30,164 nucleotides of DNA from Clostridiales bacterium UBA929. GTDB lineage: Bacteria > Bacillota > Clostridia > Oscillospirales > UBA929. Numbering within the stretch: position 1 is the first letter of the stretch; each line of letters opens with the position of its first letter. The DNA lies in the NCBI GenBank assembly GCA_002293625.1, contig DBDP01000149.1:75083-105246 (forward strand). The letters run 5' to 3'. Below are positions 7,005 through 15,456 of the stretch, piece after piece. The notes beneath the pieces are model-generated. The model searched no databases. It worked only from the letters and a program-made list of their open reading frames with translations, and was not told the DNA's origin. Position numbers and translations under genes: made by a program.

Positions 7005-8142
7005 AGACCCATGCTTCCTGCCGGTTTTCGGCGATTGCTTCACGGAACATCCGCTCAATTTTCGAAACGCACTCACCGATGGCGTATTCTTTCCCCGCCT
7101 CCGCGTATGTTTGCTCCAACGCTTTTCTCTCTTCCTCATGCTCGATCCAATAGTCGATTTTGTCCGCCAAATCCCCGCTGTCACCCCGCCGGAACAGGCT
7201 TCGGCGGTTGAGCGCAAACTGCGGCGTCGCCGATTTTTCGCTGTTTGCGATCACCGGCACAAGACCGCTCGCAAACGCCTCGATACAGGAAATCGCCTCA
7301 ATCTCAATATCGGAAGCATGAACATATAGGTCGGTCATCGCGAGCAGATCTTTCAGTGACGCTTCCTCATAAAACCCAATGGACACGGGGTTCGGCAGGC
7401 TTCCCCCCTCCCGCTCGTAAAACTCCTGACGAGGTCCTTTTCCGGCCAGCACAAGTTGAATCTTATCGGCGTATTTTGAGCGGCGCACCGCCTCAATCAG
7501 CACATCCTGCCGCTTTTCGCGCGAGAGACGCCCGATCATCAAAACAACGAATTTTCCCTCCAGCTCCGGCGATTTGGGTAGTTTACGGTAGACAAACCCC
7601 TCCCCCACCCCGTTGGAAATAACGTGGAGTTTCGCTTCGTAGCCGTGTTTGAACAGCTCGTTCGCGATGAAGCGGCTCGGGCAGTGGATATGGGTAAACT
7701 CGCCGTAGAATCTGTGCAGAATACCGTAAAGCATTCTGCTCGCGGCGTTTATACGGCTCAGACCGATGTTATAGGTGATATTCTCCGGCTGGATGTGGAA
7801 CGCGGCGGTACTCGGCACACCCATTTCGTCGGCCAATTCTTTCCCACGCGCCGAAAGCCAAAAGGGCATCAAGAAATGGACGACATCCGCCCACGCGAGC
7901 GCTTCCGTTATCACTCTGTCGTCGGGTTTCGCCAGCACCATCCCCTGCTTTTGTATGATACAGTTGAACCCGGGGATATTCAACGCGCGGACGCAGTAGC
8001 GCTCTTCGTCGGAGGTTTCCCCCGCCGAGACAACGCGAATCTCGTGCCCGCGGCGGCGCAGCTCTTCCGCAAAACGCCGCGCCGAGATCGTCGTGCCGTT
8101 GTTCGCGTCGTCGTATTTGTCGATAAACAAGAGTATTTTCAT
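6982..8142 (-). CDS. GT4-family (GT-B) glycosyltransferase
   Basis: The 386-aa cytoplasmic or membrane-peripheral enzyme has an N-terminal acceptor domain beginning MKILLFIDKY and a C-terminal nucleotide-sugar domain with GRLSREKRQD (204-213) and the EX7E motif (E280 to E288 in EIEAISCIE). GT4 enzymes are retaining transferases using UDP- or GDP-sugars. Its end overlaps the PlsC-like gene, and relatives next to acyltransferases often glycosylate diacylglycerol or phosphatidylinositol-type lipids, so a glycolipid product is the best guess. A GGGCGGG stretch precedes the ATG. The gap to the upstream M3 peptidase is 29 bp. Confidence 0.93.
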   Translation of the reverse strand: MKILLFIDKYDDANNGTTISARRFAEELRRRGHEIRVVSAGETSDEERYCVRALNIPGFNCIIQKQGMVLAKPDDRVITEALAWADVVHFLMPFWLSARGKELADEMGVPSTAAFHIQPENITYNIGLSRINAASRMLYGILHRFYGEFTHIHCPSRFIANELFKHGYEAKLHVISNGVGEGFVYRKLPKSPELEGKFVVLMIGRLSREKRQDVLIEAVRRSKYADKIQLVLAGKGPRQEFYEREGGSLPNPVSIGFYEEASLKDLLAMTDLYVHASDIEIEAISCIEAFASGLVPVIANSEKSATPQFALNRRSLFRRGDSGDLADKIDYWIEHEEERKALEQTYAEAGKEYAIGECVSKIERMFREAIAENRQEAWVYDYRTQE

Positions 8143-8171
8143 ATCCCGCCCCCGTGGTTCTGATTACGGTT

Positions 8172-9863
8172 TTATTTGTCAATGACCGGATTGCTATCCA
8201 GCCACCGTGACGCCGTTGACGCGACGGTGCTTAAACACCCTTCGGCAAACGGGTCGGGCAGCGCCGCCCCGGCCGTGAGTTCGGTAAAAGTTTTCGTTCC
8301 GGCGAATCCGACGAAGCGCAGGTATTTTTCCCACGCCGCCGGATATTCTTTTTGCGATTCCGCCCAAAAGGCCAGCGCCATCGTCTGCGCTAAGCAATAG
8401 TCGATGTAGTAGAACGGGCGCTCGTAGATATGCGCTTGCAGCTGCCAGCGGCGTCCCTCGCGGTAAAAGTCAAAGTCGTTGTCGAGGTAAGGGCGGTATT
8501 CCGCTTCCAGCCGGAGCCAGCAAGCGTTGCGTTCCTCCGGCGTCCAGTTTGGGTTTGCGTAGATATGATGCTGAAACTCGTCCACCATCGCGCCGTAAGG
8601 CAGGAAGGTCAGCGCGCCGGACAGGTGAGCGTAACGGTATTTGCCGGTCTCGCCGCCGAAGAAACCTTCCATCCACGGCCATGTAAAAAACTCCATGCTC
8701 ATGGAATGAACCTCGGCGGTTTCATAGGTATAGTCTTGCAGCGCGGTGGGGTAAATGTCACGGGCGCGGTATGCCGCAAACGCGTGACCGGCTTCATGCG
8801 TCAGGACATCTACGTCGCCGGAGGTTCCGTTGAAGTTCGCGAAGATGAAGGGGGACTTGAACGCCTCAAAGGTAATGCAGTATCCGCCGACCGATTTGCC
8901 TTTGCGGGTCAGCACGTCAAACAGCTCGTTTTCCAGCATGAAGCCGAAAAACTCCTCCGTCTCGGGTGAAAGCTCGGCGTACATCTTCTTTCCGTGGGCG
9001 AAAATATCATTGGGCGTCCCCTGCGGTTTCGCATTGCCGGAGAGGAAATCCAGCGCGTCGTCATAGACCGTGACGCGTTCAACGCCGATCCGTTTGGCTT
9101 TCTCCGCTTTCAGGCGCTCGGACACCGGAACGATATACTTCTTGACTTGTTCGCGGAACGTGTTTACCATGCCCTCGTCGTAGCAGTTGCGCTGCATACG
9201 GTAGTAGCCCAGCTCCGTAAAGCTCGCGTAGCCCATCTTCTCCGCCATCCGTGCGCGTGTTTTCACTAACTCATCAAAAAGACGGTCAAGCTCACCTTTT
9301 CGCTCCTCACACCATGCCGCGACGGCGGCACGGGCTTCACGGCGCGTCTGTCTGTCCGGGTTCTCGTGGAACGGTCCCATCTGCGCGAGGGTATAAGTTC
9401 CGCCGCGAAAGACGATCTGCGCGGAGGCCACCAGTTTGTCATACTCGGTGGTCAGCCTGTTTTCCTCTTGAAGATCGGAGATAATCTTGGGCGAAAATGC
9501 TTTAAGAGAGATTTCTATGTTGCGAAACATCAGTGATCCGAAGGCATCCTCCATCGCGGCGCGGTGCGGTGAAGCGACAAGCGCCTCCTCAAACTCCTGC
9601 GTATACTCCGCGAGTATGGGTCTGACCTCGTCAAAGTAGCTGTTTTCCGTATCGTAGAATTCATCGGCGGTGTTCAATGTATGCCGGGTGTATGCCAACG
9701 CGCCCATCGTGCTTAGATTGGCGGTCACTTCGTCGTATTTGCGATACGTATCAAACGCCTCGTCGGCGGTTTTCGCGTCTTTTAACTCCTGTATCAGGGC
9801 GATCAAAGCGGACTTTGTCTCCTCCTGCCCGGGACGCTGATAGCGCATTTCTGAGAATTTCAT
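8172..9863 (-). CDS. M3-family oligoendopeptidase
   Basis: The 563-aa zinc metallopeptidase has HEAGH at 356-360 within DVLTHEAGHAFAAYRARDI and a downstream glutamate in ETAEVHSMSMEFF (381-393), which fits the third zinc ligand of M3 enzymes. Length and layout match clostridial PepF-like M3 peptidases. They degrade oligopeptides in the cytoplasm; no signal peptide is present. ATG at 9863 is preferred, with AGAAG about 7 nt upstream; a TTG one codon earlier is also in frame. It heads the same-strand series GT4, plsC-like, DUF6514-like and tldD/tldE. Confidence 0.95.
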   Translation of the reverse strand: MKFSEMRYQRPGQEETKSALIALIQELKDAKTADEAFDTYRKYDEVTANLSTMGALAYTRHTLNTADEFYDTENSYFDEVRPILAEYTQEFEEALVASPHRAAMEDAFGSLMFRNIEISLKAFSPKIISDLQEENRLTTEYDKLVASAQIVFRGGTYTLAQMGPFHENPDRQTRREARAAVAAWCEERKGELDRLFDELVKTRARMAEKMGYASFTELGYYRMQRNCYDEGMVNTFREQVKKYIVPVSERLKAEKAKRIGVERVTVYDDALDFLSGNAKPQGTPNDIFAHGKKMYAELSPETEEFFGFMLENELFDVLTRKGKSVGGYCITFEAFKSPFIFANFNGTSGDVDVLTHEAGHAFAAYRARDIYPTALQDYTYETAEVHSMSMEFFTWPWMEGFFGGETGKYRYAHLSGALTFLPYGAMVDEFQHHIYANPNWTPEERNACWLRLEAEYRPYLDNDFDFYREGRRWQLQAHIYERPFYYIDYCLAQTMALAFWAESQKEYPAAWEKYLRFVGFAGTKTFTELTAGAALPDPFAEGCLSTVASTASRWLDSNPVIDK

Positions 9864-9930
9864 CAAAACACTTCTTTCATTGGTATATGCGATATTCGGT
9901 TTGTATGGGACGCCGCACCCGGCATCTCGC

Positions 9931-9956
9931 GGGCGGTCGGGGACGACCGCCCCTAC
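9931..9956 (-). repeat. GTAGGGGCG-type hairpin repeat, copy 3
   Basis: A 9-bp perfect stem (GGGCGGTCG/CGACCGCCC) with a 4-nt loop ends, on the minus strand, with GTAGGGGCGG as in the copies at 2841 and 5943. It occupies the 100-bp gap between ddl and the M3 peptidase gene. Confidence 0.55.
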
Positions 9957-9963
9957 CTGCGTT

Positions 9964-11133
9964 TTAATCTTTTCCTTTTAATTCAGCGTTTTGCAGAATG
10001 TTCGTCTCGTAGGTGAAAGTAAGTTGGGCGCGGCGGCGCTGACGGGCAAACGCCAGCTCAATCATCTCGTCTAGCTGTTCGCGGAACGTCAGCCCTCCCG
10101 CTTCCCACAGGTAAAACGCCATCGAACCCGGGATGGTATTCAATTCATTGAGGAACAGCATGTCGCGCATGGTATCCCAAAGGAAATCCACCCGCGCCAC
10201 GCCGGAGCAACCCAGCGTCTGAAACGCTTGCACGGCGATCTTCTGCGCTTCGCCGGACTTGTCGGCGGGGATGTCCGCAGGAATGACGCGCTTTTGCCCC
10301 GACATCCCGCTCTGCTTGTCGCCGCCCTTTCCGCCGGATTGGTATTTATCCTGATACGTGAGGAATTGATCGCTCATTACCGGTTCTTCGCATACCGACG
10401 CGCGCGCCTTTTCGCTGTCGCCGATGACGGCGCAGTTGACCTCGCGCATATGCACCAGCGCGGGTTCGATCAGAACGCGCTGCGAAAACGAAAACGCAAG
10501 TTCCAGCGCGGCTTGCAGCTTATCTCTGCTGTCGGCGCGGCTGATGCCGACACTGGAGCCGAGGTTCGCCGGTTTCACCATCACGGGATACGGAAAATGT
10601 GTTTCCAGCGCGTTCAGCACTTTTTCGGGCGCGCGGTTGTATTTCGGAGCCTCCAGCACCAAATCGTCGAGAACCGGCAGCCCCGCCGCGCGAAGCAGCG
10701 CTTTTGACGCCGGTTTATCCATACAGAGCGCGCTGGAAAGCACATCGCAGCCGGTATATGGCAGGCCGGACATCTCAAGCAGACCCTGCAAGCATCCGTC
10801 CTCGCCAAATGTACCGTGGACGGTGGGCAGTGCGATGTCAACGGTAATGGGCTTGTCGGCACCGAACAGTTTCTTCGCCGTCGTGTGCAGCGCGACCCGA
10901 CCGCCGGAGCGGATCAGGCAAACTTGACGCCCGCTCTCCAACAACGCCGGGATGTTTTTATAACTCTCCAGTTTATCAAAACCGGGGCCGGTATACAAAC
11001 CGCCGTCTTTCGCGATATACACCGGCACGGCGTCATATTTCCCCTTATCCAGCGCGGCGACAACCTGCATACCGGTGATGACCGATACCTCATGCTCAAC
11101 GCTCTTTCCCCCAAAAAACACGGCTACCTGCAT
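9964..11133 (-). CDS. ddl: D-alanine--D-alanine ligase
   Basis: The 389-aa ATP-grasp enzyme joins two D-Ala molecules for the peptidoglycan stem peptide. Features are the N-terminal FFGGKSVEHEVS (6-17), the ATP-grasp strand VMVKPANLGSSVGIS (184-198) and the metal-binding FLNELNTIPG (327-336). The omega-loop tyrosine is retained in YQDKY (Y264), which favours D-Ala-D-Ala over the D-Ala-D-Lac depsipeptide ligases. Directly after it a Gly/Lys/Ser-rich stretch (265-280) lengthens the loop beyond the usual size, and the C-terminus is also extended. AAAGGAGAG lies about 7 nt before the ATG. It follows a MurF-like gene in a probable cell-wall operon. Confidence 0.95.
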   Translation of the reverse strand: MQVAVFFGGKSVEHEVSVITGMQVVAALDKGKYDAVPVYIAKDGGLYTGPGFDKLESYKNIPALLESGRQVCLIRSGGRVALHTTAKKLFGADKPITVDIALPTVHGTFGEDGCLQGLLEMSGLPYTGCDVLSSALCMDKPASKALLRAAGLPVLDDLVLEAPKYNRAPEKVLNALETHFPYPVMVKPANLGSSVGISRADSRDKLQAALELAFSFSQRVLIEPALVHMREVNCAVIGDSEKARASVCEEPVMSDQFLTYQDKYQSGGKGGDKQSGMSGQKRVIPADIPADKSGEAQKIAVQAFQTLGCSGVARVDFLWDTMRDMLFLNELNTIPGSMAFYLWEAGGLTFREQLDEMIELAFARQRRRAQLTFTYETNILQNAELKGKD

Positions 11134-11206
11134 GTTTTCTCTCCTTTACCTTGTGCTTCTTTATAGTCTTGCGGGTCATCTGGGATGGTATCCAGCCCCC
11201 TTCCGC

Positions 11207-11240
11207 GGGAAGGGGGTGGCGGCAACGCCGCCGGGGATGT
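11207..11240 (+). repeat. GGAAGGG-GTGGCGGC hairpin repeat, copy 2
   Basis: This near-identical copy of the element at 2895-2928 has GGGAAGGGGGTGGCGGC, a short spacer and GCCGCCGGGGATGT, in the same orientation. It overlaps a second stem formed by CCCCCTT (11195-11201) and AAGGGGG (11210-11216) and lies in the 140-bp gap between the MurF-like gene and ddl. Confidence 0.6.
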
Positions 11241-11243
11241 CAC

Positions 11244-11269
11244 GGGACGTCCGGGAGGCCGTCCCCTAC
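11244..11269 (-). repeat. GTAGGGGACG-type hairpin repeat, copy 4
   Basis: Read on the minus strand the element begins GTAGGGGACGGCC and closes with CGTCCC, forming a GGGACG/CGTCCC stem. It lies immediately after the second copy of the other repeat, so the two types occur as neighbours here and at 2841-2928, but in different relative order and orientation. Confidence 0.5.
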
Positions 11270-11273
11270 ATAT

Positions 11274-12812
11274 TCAATAATTATCGGGCAGATCATTCTC
11301 AATCAACACGATTTTTTCTTCTCCCTCAAGCGATAAGACCCATTGATACGCTTCGTTGAACGATGTGAAGGTTTTTACTTTACTCTCAGAAATCGCTTCT
11401 TCCAGCAAACCTTTTCGGATCGGCTCCGTCTGTGCGCCGACCAGTGCGGCGTAGTCGCACACATTCGCGATCTTCCGCCCGAACGCAAGGTTCTCCGCTT
11501 CCTCGGCGTCGCCCAGTTCAACCATGCCGGGCGTTATGATGACCTTTACGCCGCCGAACATTGAGAGCGCTTCCAGCGCGGCGGCGGCTCCGGCGGGGTT
11601 CGCGTTGTACGCGTCGTCGATAACGGTCAATCCGTTCCCCTTCGGCAGAATCTCCAAGCGGTGCTTCGCCGGTTTCAGGCTCCGTACGGCGGGCGGCAGT
11701 TCATAGAGCGGAATGCCGAGGCGCAGCGCGACGGCGACGGCGGCGGTGATGTTCTCCACGTTATGGGCTCCCAGCAGAGAGGGGGTAAACGTCTCGCGCT
11801 CACCTTCGCGGGTTACGATGTCAAAGCGCAGTCCCCCGGCTTCGGCGCGGAGATTTTCCGCGCGGACATCCAACGTCGCGTTTTCCGTTACGGCGTACTT
11901 AACAGCGTTCGGAACGCGGTTCCCATATTCGCGAATGGCTTCGTTCCCCCAAGAGAGGAACGCCAGCCCGTCCGGCGGAAGGGCGTCAATCAGCTCAAAC
12001 TTGGTTTTCGCGATGTTCTCCTTTGTTTTGAACGTTTCCAAGTGCTGCGAACCGATTGCTGTCAGGACGCCGTGCTTCGGGTGAACGATTTCGCAGATTT
12101 CGCGGACATCACCCACATGGCGCGCGCCCATTTCGCAGACAAAAACGTTGTGTGAAGGTTCAAGCTTTTCCCGAATCGTGCGCACCACGCCCATCGGTGT
12201 GTTGTAGCTTTCGGGGGTGGCAAGCACGTTGTAGCGGAGCGACAGAAGGTGTGCGATATATGTCTTTACAGATGTTTTGCCATAACTCCCGGTCACGCCG
12301 ATTACCAGTAAATCGGAGCGCAGCTTTTTTTGCGCGTCACGAATGTAGTGATTGTTGATTGCCTTTTGCACAGGTGATAGGAACAGATTCGCTAAGGGAA
12401 CCAACAGAAGAACGCCGAAGTAGCCGCCCGCGAGGATAACCAGCCGGTAACGACCGCCCGCAAAATGCGCCGCGGCGGCGAACAGCGCGAGCAGCAACCC
12501 CAGAACGACGAAGATTCGCAGCACGCGGGATGTGAGCTTAAACGGCTTTTTCGCACCCTTTTTTGGGAGTACGATCAAGATTATTAAAAGAAATAATCCC
12601 GCCGCGAAGTAGGTGACAAAAGACGCTTCCCACAACCCCAGCAGCGCAATCAGCGCGGCCGGCGCGAACTTGACGATAGCGTCCGCATCATTTTTCAGCC
12701 AGCGCCAATACCCCGGCCACTGGTAAGACGCGAGTTGCAGCATGTGCGCCGGGCGCAGCGAGGCGATCATCGCGGAGAGCAAAAACGCGGTATATAGGAT
12801 GATTTTATCCAC
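11274..12812 (-). CDS. MurF-like Mur ligase with N-terminal membrane domain
   Basis: The 512-aa protein has about four hydrophobic helices (roughly 3-22, 50-82, 97-118 and 122-145), then a Mur ligase core with P-loop GVTGSYGKT (172-180), a central domain (ENITAAVAVALRLG) and a C-terminal domain (IDDAYNANP, then ITPGMVELG). The core resembles MurF, which adds D-Ala-D-Ala to the UDP-MurNAc-tripeptide; classical MurF has no membrane domain. The neighbouring ddl makes that substrate. The frame is open to 12932, but a GGAGG 5 nt before a GTG at 12812, directly before the first helix, is the best start; ATGs at 12824 and 12839 lack a Shine-Dalgarno. Other amide-ligase substrates remain possible. 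Confidence 0.88.
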   Translation of the reverse strand: MDKIILYTAFLLSAMIASLRPAHMLQLASYQWPGYWRWLKNDADAIVKFAPAALIALLGLWEASFVTYFAAGLFLLIILIVLPKKGAKKPFKLTSRVLRIFVVLGLLLALFAAAAHFAGGRYRLVILAGGYFGVLLLVPLANLFLSPVQKAINNHYIRDAQKKLRSDLLVIGVTGSYGKTSVKTYIAHLLSLRYNVLATPESYNTPMGVVRTIREKLEPSHNVFVCEMGARHVGDVREICEIVHPKHGVLTAIGSQHLETFKTKENIAKTKFELIDALPPDGLAFLSWGNEAIREYGNRVPNAVKYAVTENATLDVRAENLRAEAGGLRFDIVTREGERETFTPSLLGAHNVENITAAVAVALRLGIPLYELPPAVRSLKPAKHRLEILPKGNGLTVIDDAYNANPAGAAAALEALSMFGGVKVIITPGMVELGDAEEAENLAFGRKIANVCDYAALVGAQTEPIRKGLLEEAISESKVKTFTSFNEAYQWVLSLEGEEKIVLIENDLPDNY

Positions 12813-12856
12813 TTCATCCTCCATAATCAATTTTAGCATGTTGTAAATAGAAAATG

Positions 12857-13597
12857 CTACGGAAACTTTTTCCCCGGTAAAAACGCGTCTAAAATACGCA
12901 TTGTATGCGGCAGACGCTCCATAAACGACCAATGACCGCCCGGTATGACCGCCAGTCCCGCGCCGGGGATATTTTGCTCCATCGTTTTCCCGTCGGCGAG
13001 GGGGGAAGCGGTGTCGCCCTCACCCCAAATCAGCAGCGTCGGGGCTTTAATACGGGGCAGTGCGGGAGCGAGATCGGAGGCGAGCAGCTTCGTCATGGTA
13101 GCTTTCATCAGTGGAGAGGCGGCGCGGTAATCGGCGGAGCCTCGTTTCGCCCGGTAACGCTCCAGCGCTTTCGGAAAGGGTTTAAGGAGGAGCTTTCCTA
13201 ATTTGAAAGTATATACTTTTAAGCACGTCTTTAGACTTTTTTGCCGCTTCAGCCCCGCGGCACCGAACAGCACAACGCGCGGCGGACTGATTCCGGGGTG
13301 CTCCCGCGACAAAAGCGTTAATAAAACACGTCCCCCATTGGAGTGTCCGAGGCAGATCGGATCGGTGATCCCGCGCGCGCCGCAGTACGCGGCAACGAAG
13401 TCAGCGTACCGCTTGGCGTCCCACGGTTCGGGCGGTTCGGGCGTCTTGCCGAAACCGGGCAGGTCGGGCGCGTATACGGTATACGTCTCCGCGAGGCGCT
13501 CCAGCAGGGGCAGATAGGAGTCGTGACCGACACCCCACCCATGCAGGAACAACAGCGGCGCACCGCTGCCCGCGACCAGCTCGTTTACGCCCTCCAT
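12857..13597 (-). CDS. alpha/beta hydrolase
   Basis: The 246-aa cytoplasmic hydrolase has the oxyanion-region HGWG (19-22), nucleophile elbow GHSNGG (S86), and a likely catalytic Asp (D195 in WGEGD) and His (H222 in GGHWSF). The substrate is unknown; the family includes esterases, lipases and peptidases. ATG at 13597 is preferred to an in-frame ATG at 13630 because AGAAGGA lies about 7 nt upstream and the predicted promoter falls between the two. It ends 44 bp before the MurF-like start, so the two are probably co-transcribed. Confidence 0.9.
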   Translation of the reverse strand: MEGVNELVAGSGAPLLFLHGWGVGHDSYLPLLERLAETYTVYAPDLPGFGKTPEPPEPWDAKRYADFVAAYCGARGITDPICLGHSNGGRVLLTLLSREHPGISPPRVVLFGAAGLKRQKSLKTCLKVYTFKLGKLLLKPFPKALERYRAKRGSADYRAASPLMKATMTKLLASDLAPALPRIKAPTLLIWGEGDTASPLADGKTMEQNIPGAGLAVIPGGHWSFMERLPHTMRILDAFLPGKKFP

Positions 13598-13616
13598 ACC
13601 ATCATCCTTCTCCAAC

Positions 13617-13646
13617 AGTATACTATACAAGTATATGGAATTGCAA
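13617..13646 (-). promoter_or_regulatory. sigma-A promoter for the hydrolase-MurF-ddl genes
   Basis: Minus strand: -35 TTGCAA (13641-13646), an 18-nt spacer and -10 TATACT (13617-13622), about 20 nt before the ATG at 13597. The surrounding 13616-13637 is rich in GTATA repeats. It lies in the short gap after the ABC exporter stop at 13662. Confidence 0.6.
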
Positions 13647-13661
13647 GAAAAATAAGACGAT

Positions 13662-15380
13662 TCACCCTTGGTTCACTGACAGGCGTTTGTACAACCCTTC
13701 CTCGGCCATCAGTTCGTCGTGCGTGCCGCGCTGCACAACGGCACCGTTTTCCAGCACCAAAATCAGGTCGGCGCGGCGGATGGTGGATAGCCTGTGCGCG
13801 ATGGCGATAACCGTGTGCCGTTTTTGCAGCCCCGCGATGGCGGCCTGTATCTCGCGTTCCGTTTCGGTATCGACCGACGCGGTGGCTTCATCGAGGATGA
13901 TAACCGGCGCTCGGCGCAAAATTGCGCGCGCGATAGCGACACGCTGCTTCTGACCGCCCGACAGACGCAACCCGCGCTCCCCTACCTGCGTTTCATAACC
14001 GTCCGGCATGTTTAGGATGGTTTCGTGGATATTGGCGGCTTTCGCTGCCTCTACGATCTCCTCCCGCGACGCGCCCGGCTTCGAATAGGCAATGTTTTCC
14101 GCAAGCGTCCCGTTGAAGAGGTATGTATCCTGAAGCACGGGCGCGATATGCTCCCGCAGTGAGGCGACCGTGACGGTGCGGATATCGTGTCCGTCCAGCA
14201 GCACCGAGCCTTCGTCGGGGTCGTAATACCGCCCGACCAACTGCGTCAGCGTCGTCTTTCCGACGCCGGTGGGTCCCACCAGCGCCACCATCCGCCCCGC
14301 TTCGCAGGAAAAGGAAACGTTTTGCAGTACGGGGCTTTCCGCCTCGTAACGGAACGAAACGTTGCGAAACTCGATCGAGCCTTTGACCGGCGGAATCGGA
14401 ACCGCGCCCGGCGCGTCCTTGATGTCCTGCTCGGCGTCAAACACCGCGATAACGCGTTCCGCGCCCGCATAGGCGGACTGCATCCCCTCCAATAGCTGCG
14501 CAAGACCGGAAATGGGCGCGTAAAACAACCCCAAATAGAGCAGAAACGCCACGATATCGGCGACTTCCAGCCCGTTGTGGTACGCGAGCCAGCCGCCAAA
14601 ACCGACGACAATGACCGTGCCGGCGGACGAGAAAAACTCAACCGCAGGATGAAAGAAATTCGCCATTATAAGTGCCTTGAGGATGGCCTTGGTGTATACA
14701 TTCGCCGATTTCCGCACCGAATCGGCTTCGTCTGATTCACGCCCGAAGGCTTGAATCTCGGCGATTCCGGAAAAATTGTCTTGAATCTTCGCGTTGACGC
14801 CCGCGACGGCTTTCTGCGCGTCGCGGAAGTGCGGGCGAATCTTCTTCGCGAAAACAAAGCCGCCGAGCAAAATAAACGGCACCGGGATACAAGTAAGCAG
14901 CGCGAGCCTTGCGTTGATACAGAGCAGAACGGTCACGACACCGGCGACCGTTATAAAGTTTGTCACCATCTCCGGGATGATATGGGCATATAACTGCTCA
15001 AAGTTCGCGGTGTCGTTGACGACACGGCTCATCAAGTCGCCGGTTTGCTTATCATGGAAGTATTTCATCGAAAGAGACTGGAGCTTCTCATAAACGCGAA
15101 CCCGCATATCCTCCACCAGATGCCACGCCGCGAGGTGCGAGAGATACTGAGAGAGGAAACGAAACAGCACCCGAAGCAGATACAACCCCGCGAGCAGAAG
15201 GGTGAGCAGCCCGACCCGCTTCAAGTCGGGAGTGCCGCCCTGCACCAGTGCTGTCATTTCGCGCAGAATCATCGGCGCGGTGAGGTTGACGGCGGTCAGC
15301 AGAAGCGTTGAGAGAATAGACACAGTGTATATCTTTTTAAAGCGCGCGGCTTCCCGGCTCAGTCTCCACAGGAGTTTCAT
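13662..15380 (-). CDS. ABC exporter, fused permease and ATPase (MsbA-like)
   Basis: The 572-aa half-transporter has an N-terminal six-helix membrane domain (about 15-300) followed by the nucleotide-binding domain. Motifs are Walker A GPTGVGKTT (369-377), signature LSGGQ (473-477), Walker B IILDE (494-498) and the H-loop His529. Such proteins dimerise and export lipids, peptides or drugs. As a single gene it would form a homodimer unless a partner lies elsewhere. AAAGGACG precedes the ATG by about 9 nt. The substrate is not predictable. Its position upstream of wall-synthesis genes suggests, but does not show, an envelope-related cargo. Confidence 0.95.
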   Translation of the reverse strand: MKLLWRLSREAARFKKIYTVSILSTLLLTAVNLTAPMILREMTALVQGGTPDLKRVGLLTLLLAGLYLLRVLFRFLSQYLSHLAAWHLVEDMRVRVYEKLQSLSMKYFHDKQTGDLMSRVVNDTANFEQLYAHIIPEMVTNFITVAGVVTVLLCINARLALLTCIPVPFILLGGFVFAKKIRPHFRDAQKAVAGVNAKIQDNFSGIAEIQAFGRESDEADSVRKSANVYTKAILKALIMANFFHPAVEFFSSAGTVIVVGFGGWLAYHNGLEVADIVAFLLYLGLFYAPISGLAQLLEGMQSAYAGAERVIAVFDAEQDIKDAPGAVPIPPVKGSIEFRNVSFRYEAESPVLQNVSFSCEAGRMVALVGPTGVGKTTLTQLVGRYYDPDEGSVLLDGHDIRTVTVASLREHIAPVLQDTYLFNGTLAENIAYSKPGASREEIVEAAKAANIHETILNMPDGYETQVGERGLRLSGGQKQRVAIARAILRRAPVIILDEATASVDTETEREIQAAIAGLQKRHTVIAIAHRLSTIRRADLILVLENGAVVQRGTHDELMAEEGLYKRLSVNQG

Positions 15381-15456
15381 GCAACCCGTCCTTTACTTGA
15401 TGTGATTGGTAGATTCATTCCGCAGGGGCAACCGTCCCCACCTTCTTATTTTATAA

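Noticed and set aside
7005..7217. N-terminal extension of the PlsC-like protein
   Set aside because: The extra 71 codons lie inside the GT4 gene in another frame, are extremely Arg/Lys/Ser-rich and precede a better start with a Shine-Dalgarno at 7004.
9964..11133. Ddl as a vancomycin-resistance D-Ala-D-Lac ligase
   Set aside because: The omega-loop tyrosine (YQDKY) characteristic of D-Ala-D-Ala ligases is kept, and no vanH, vanX or two-component genes are nearby.
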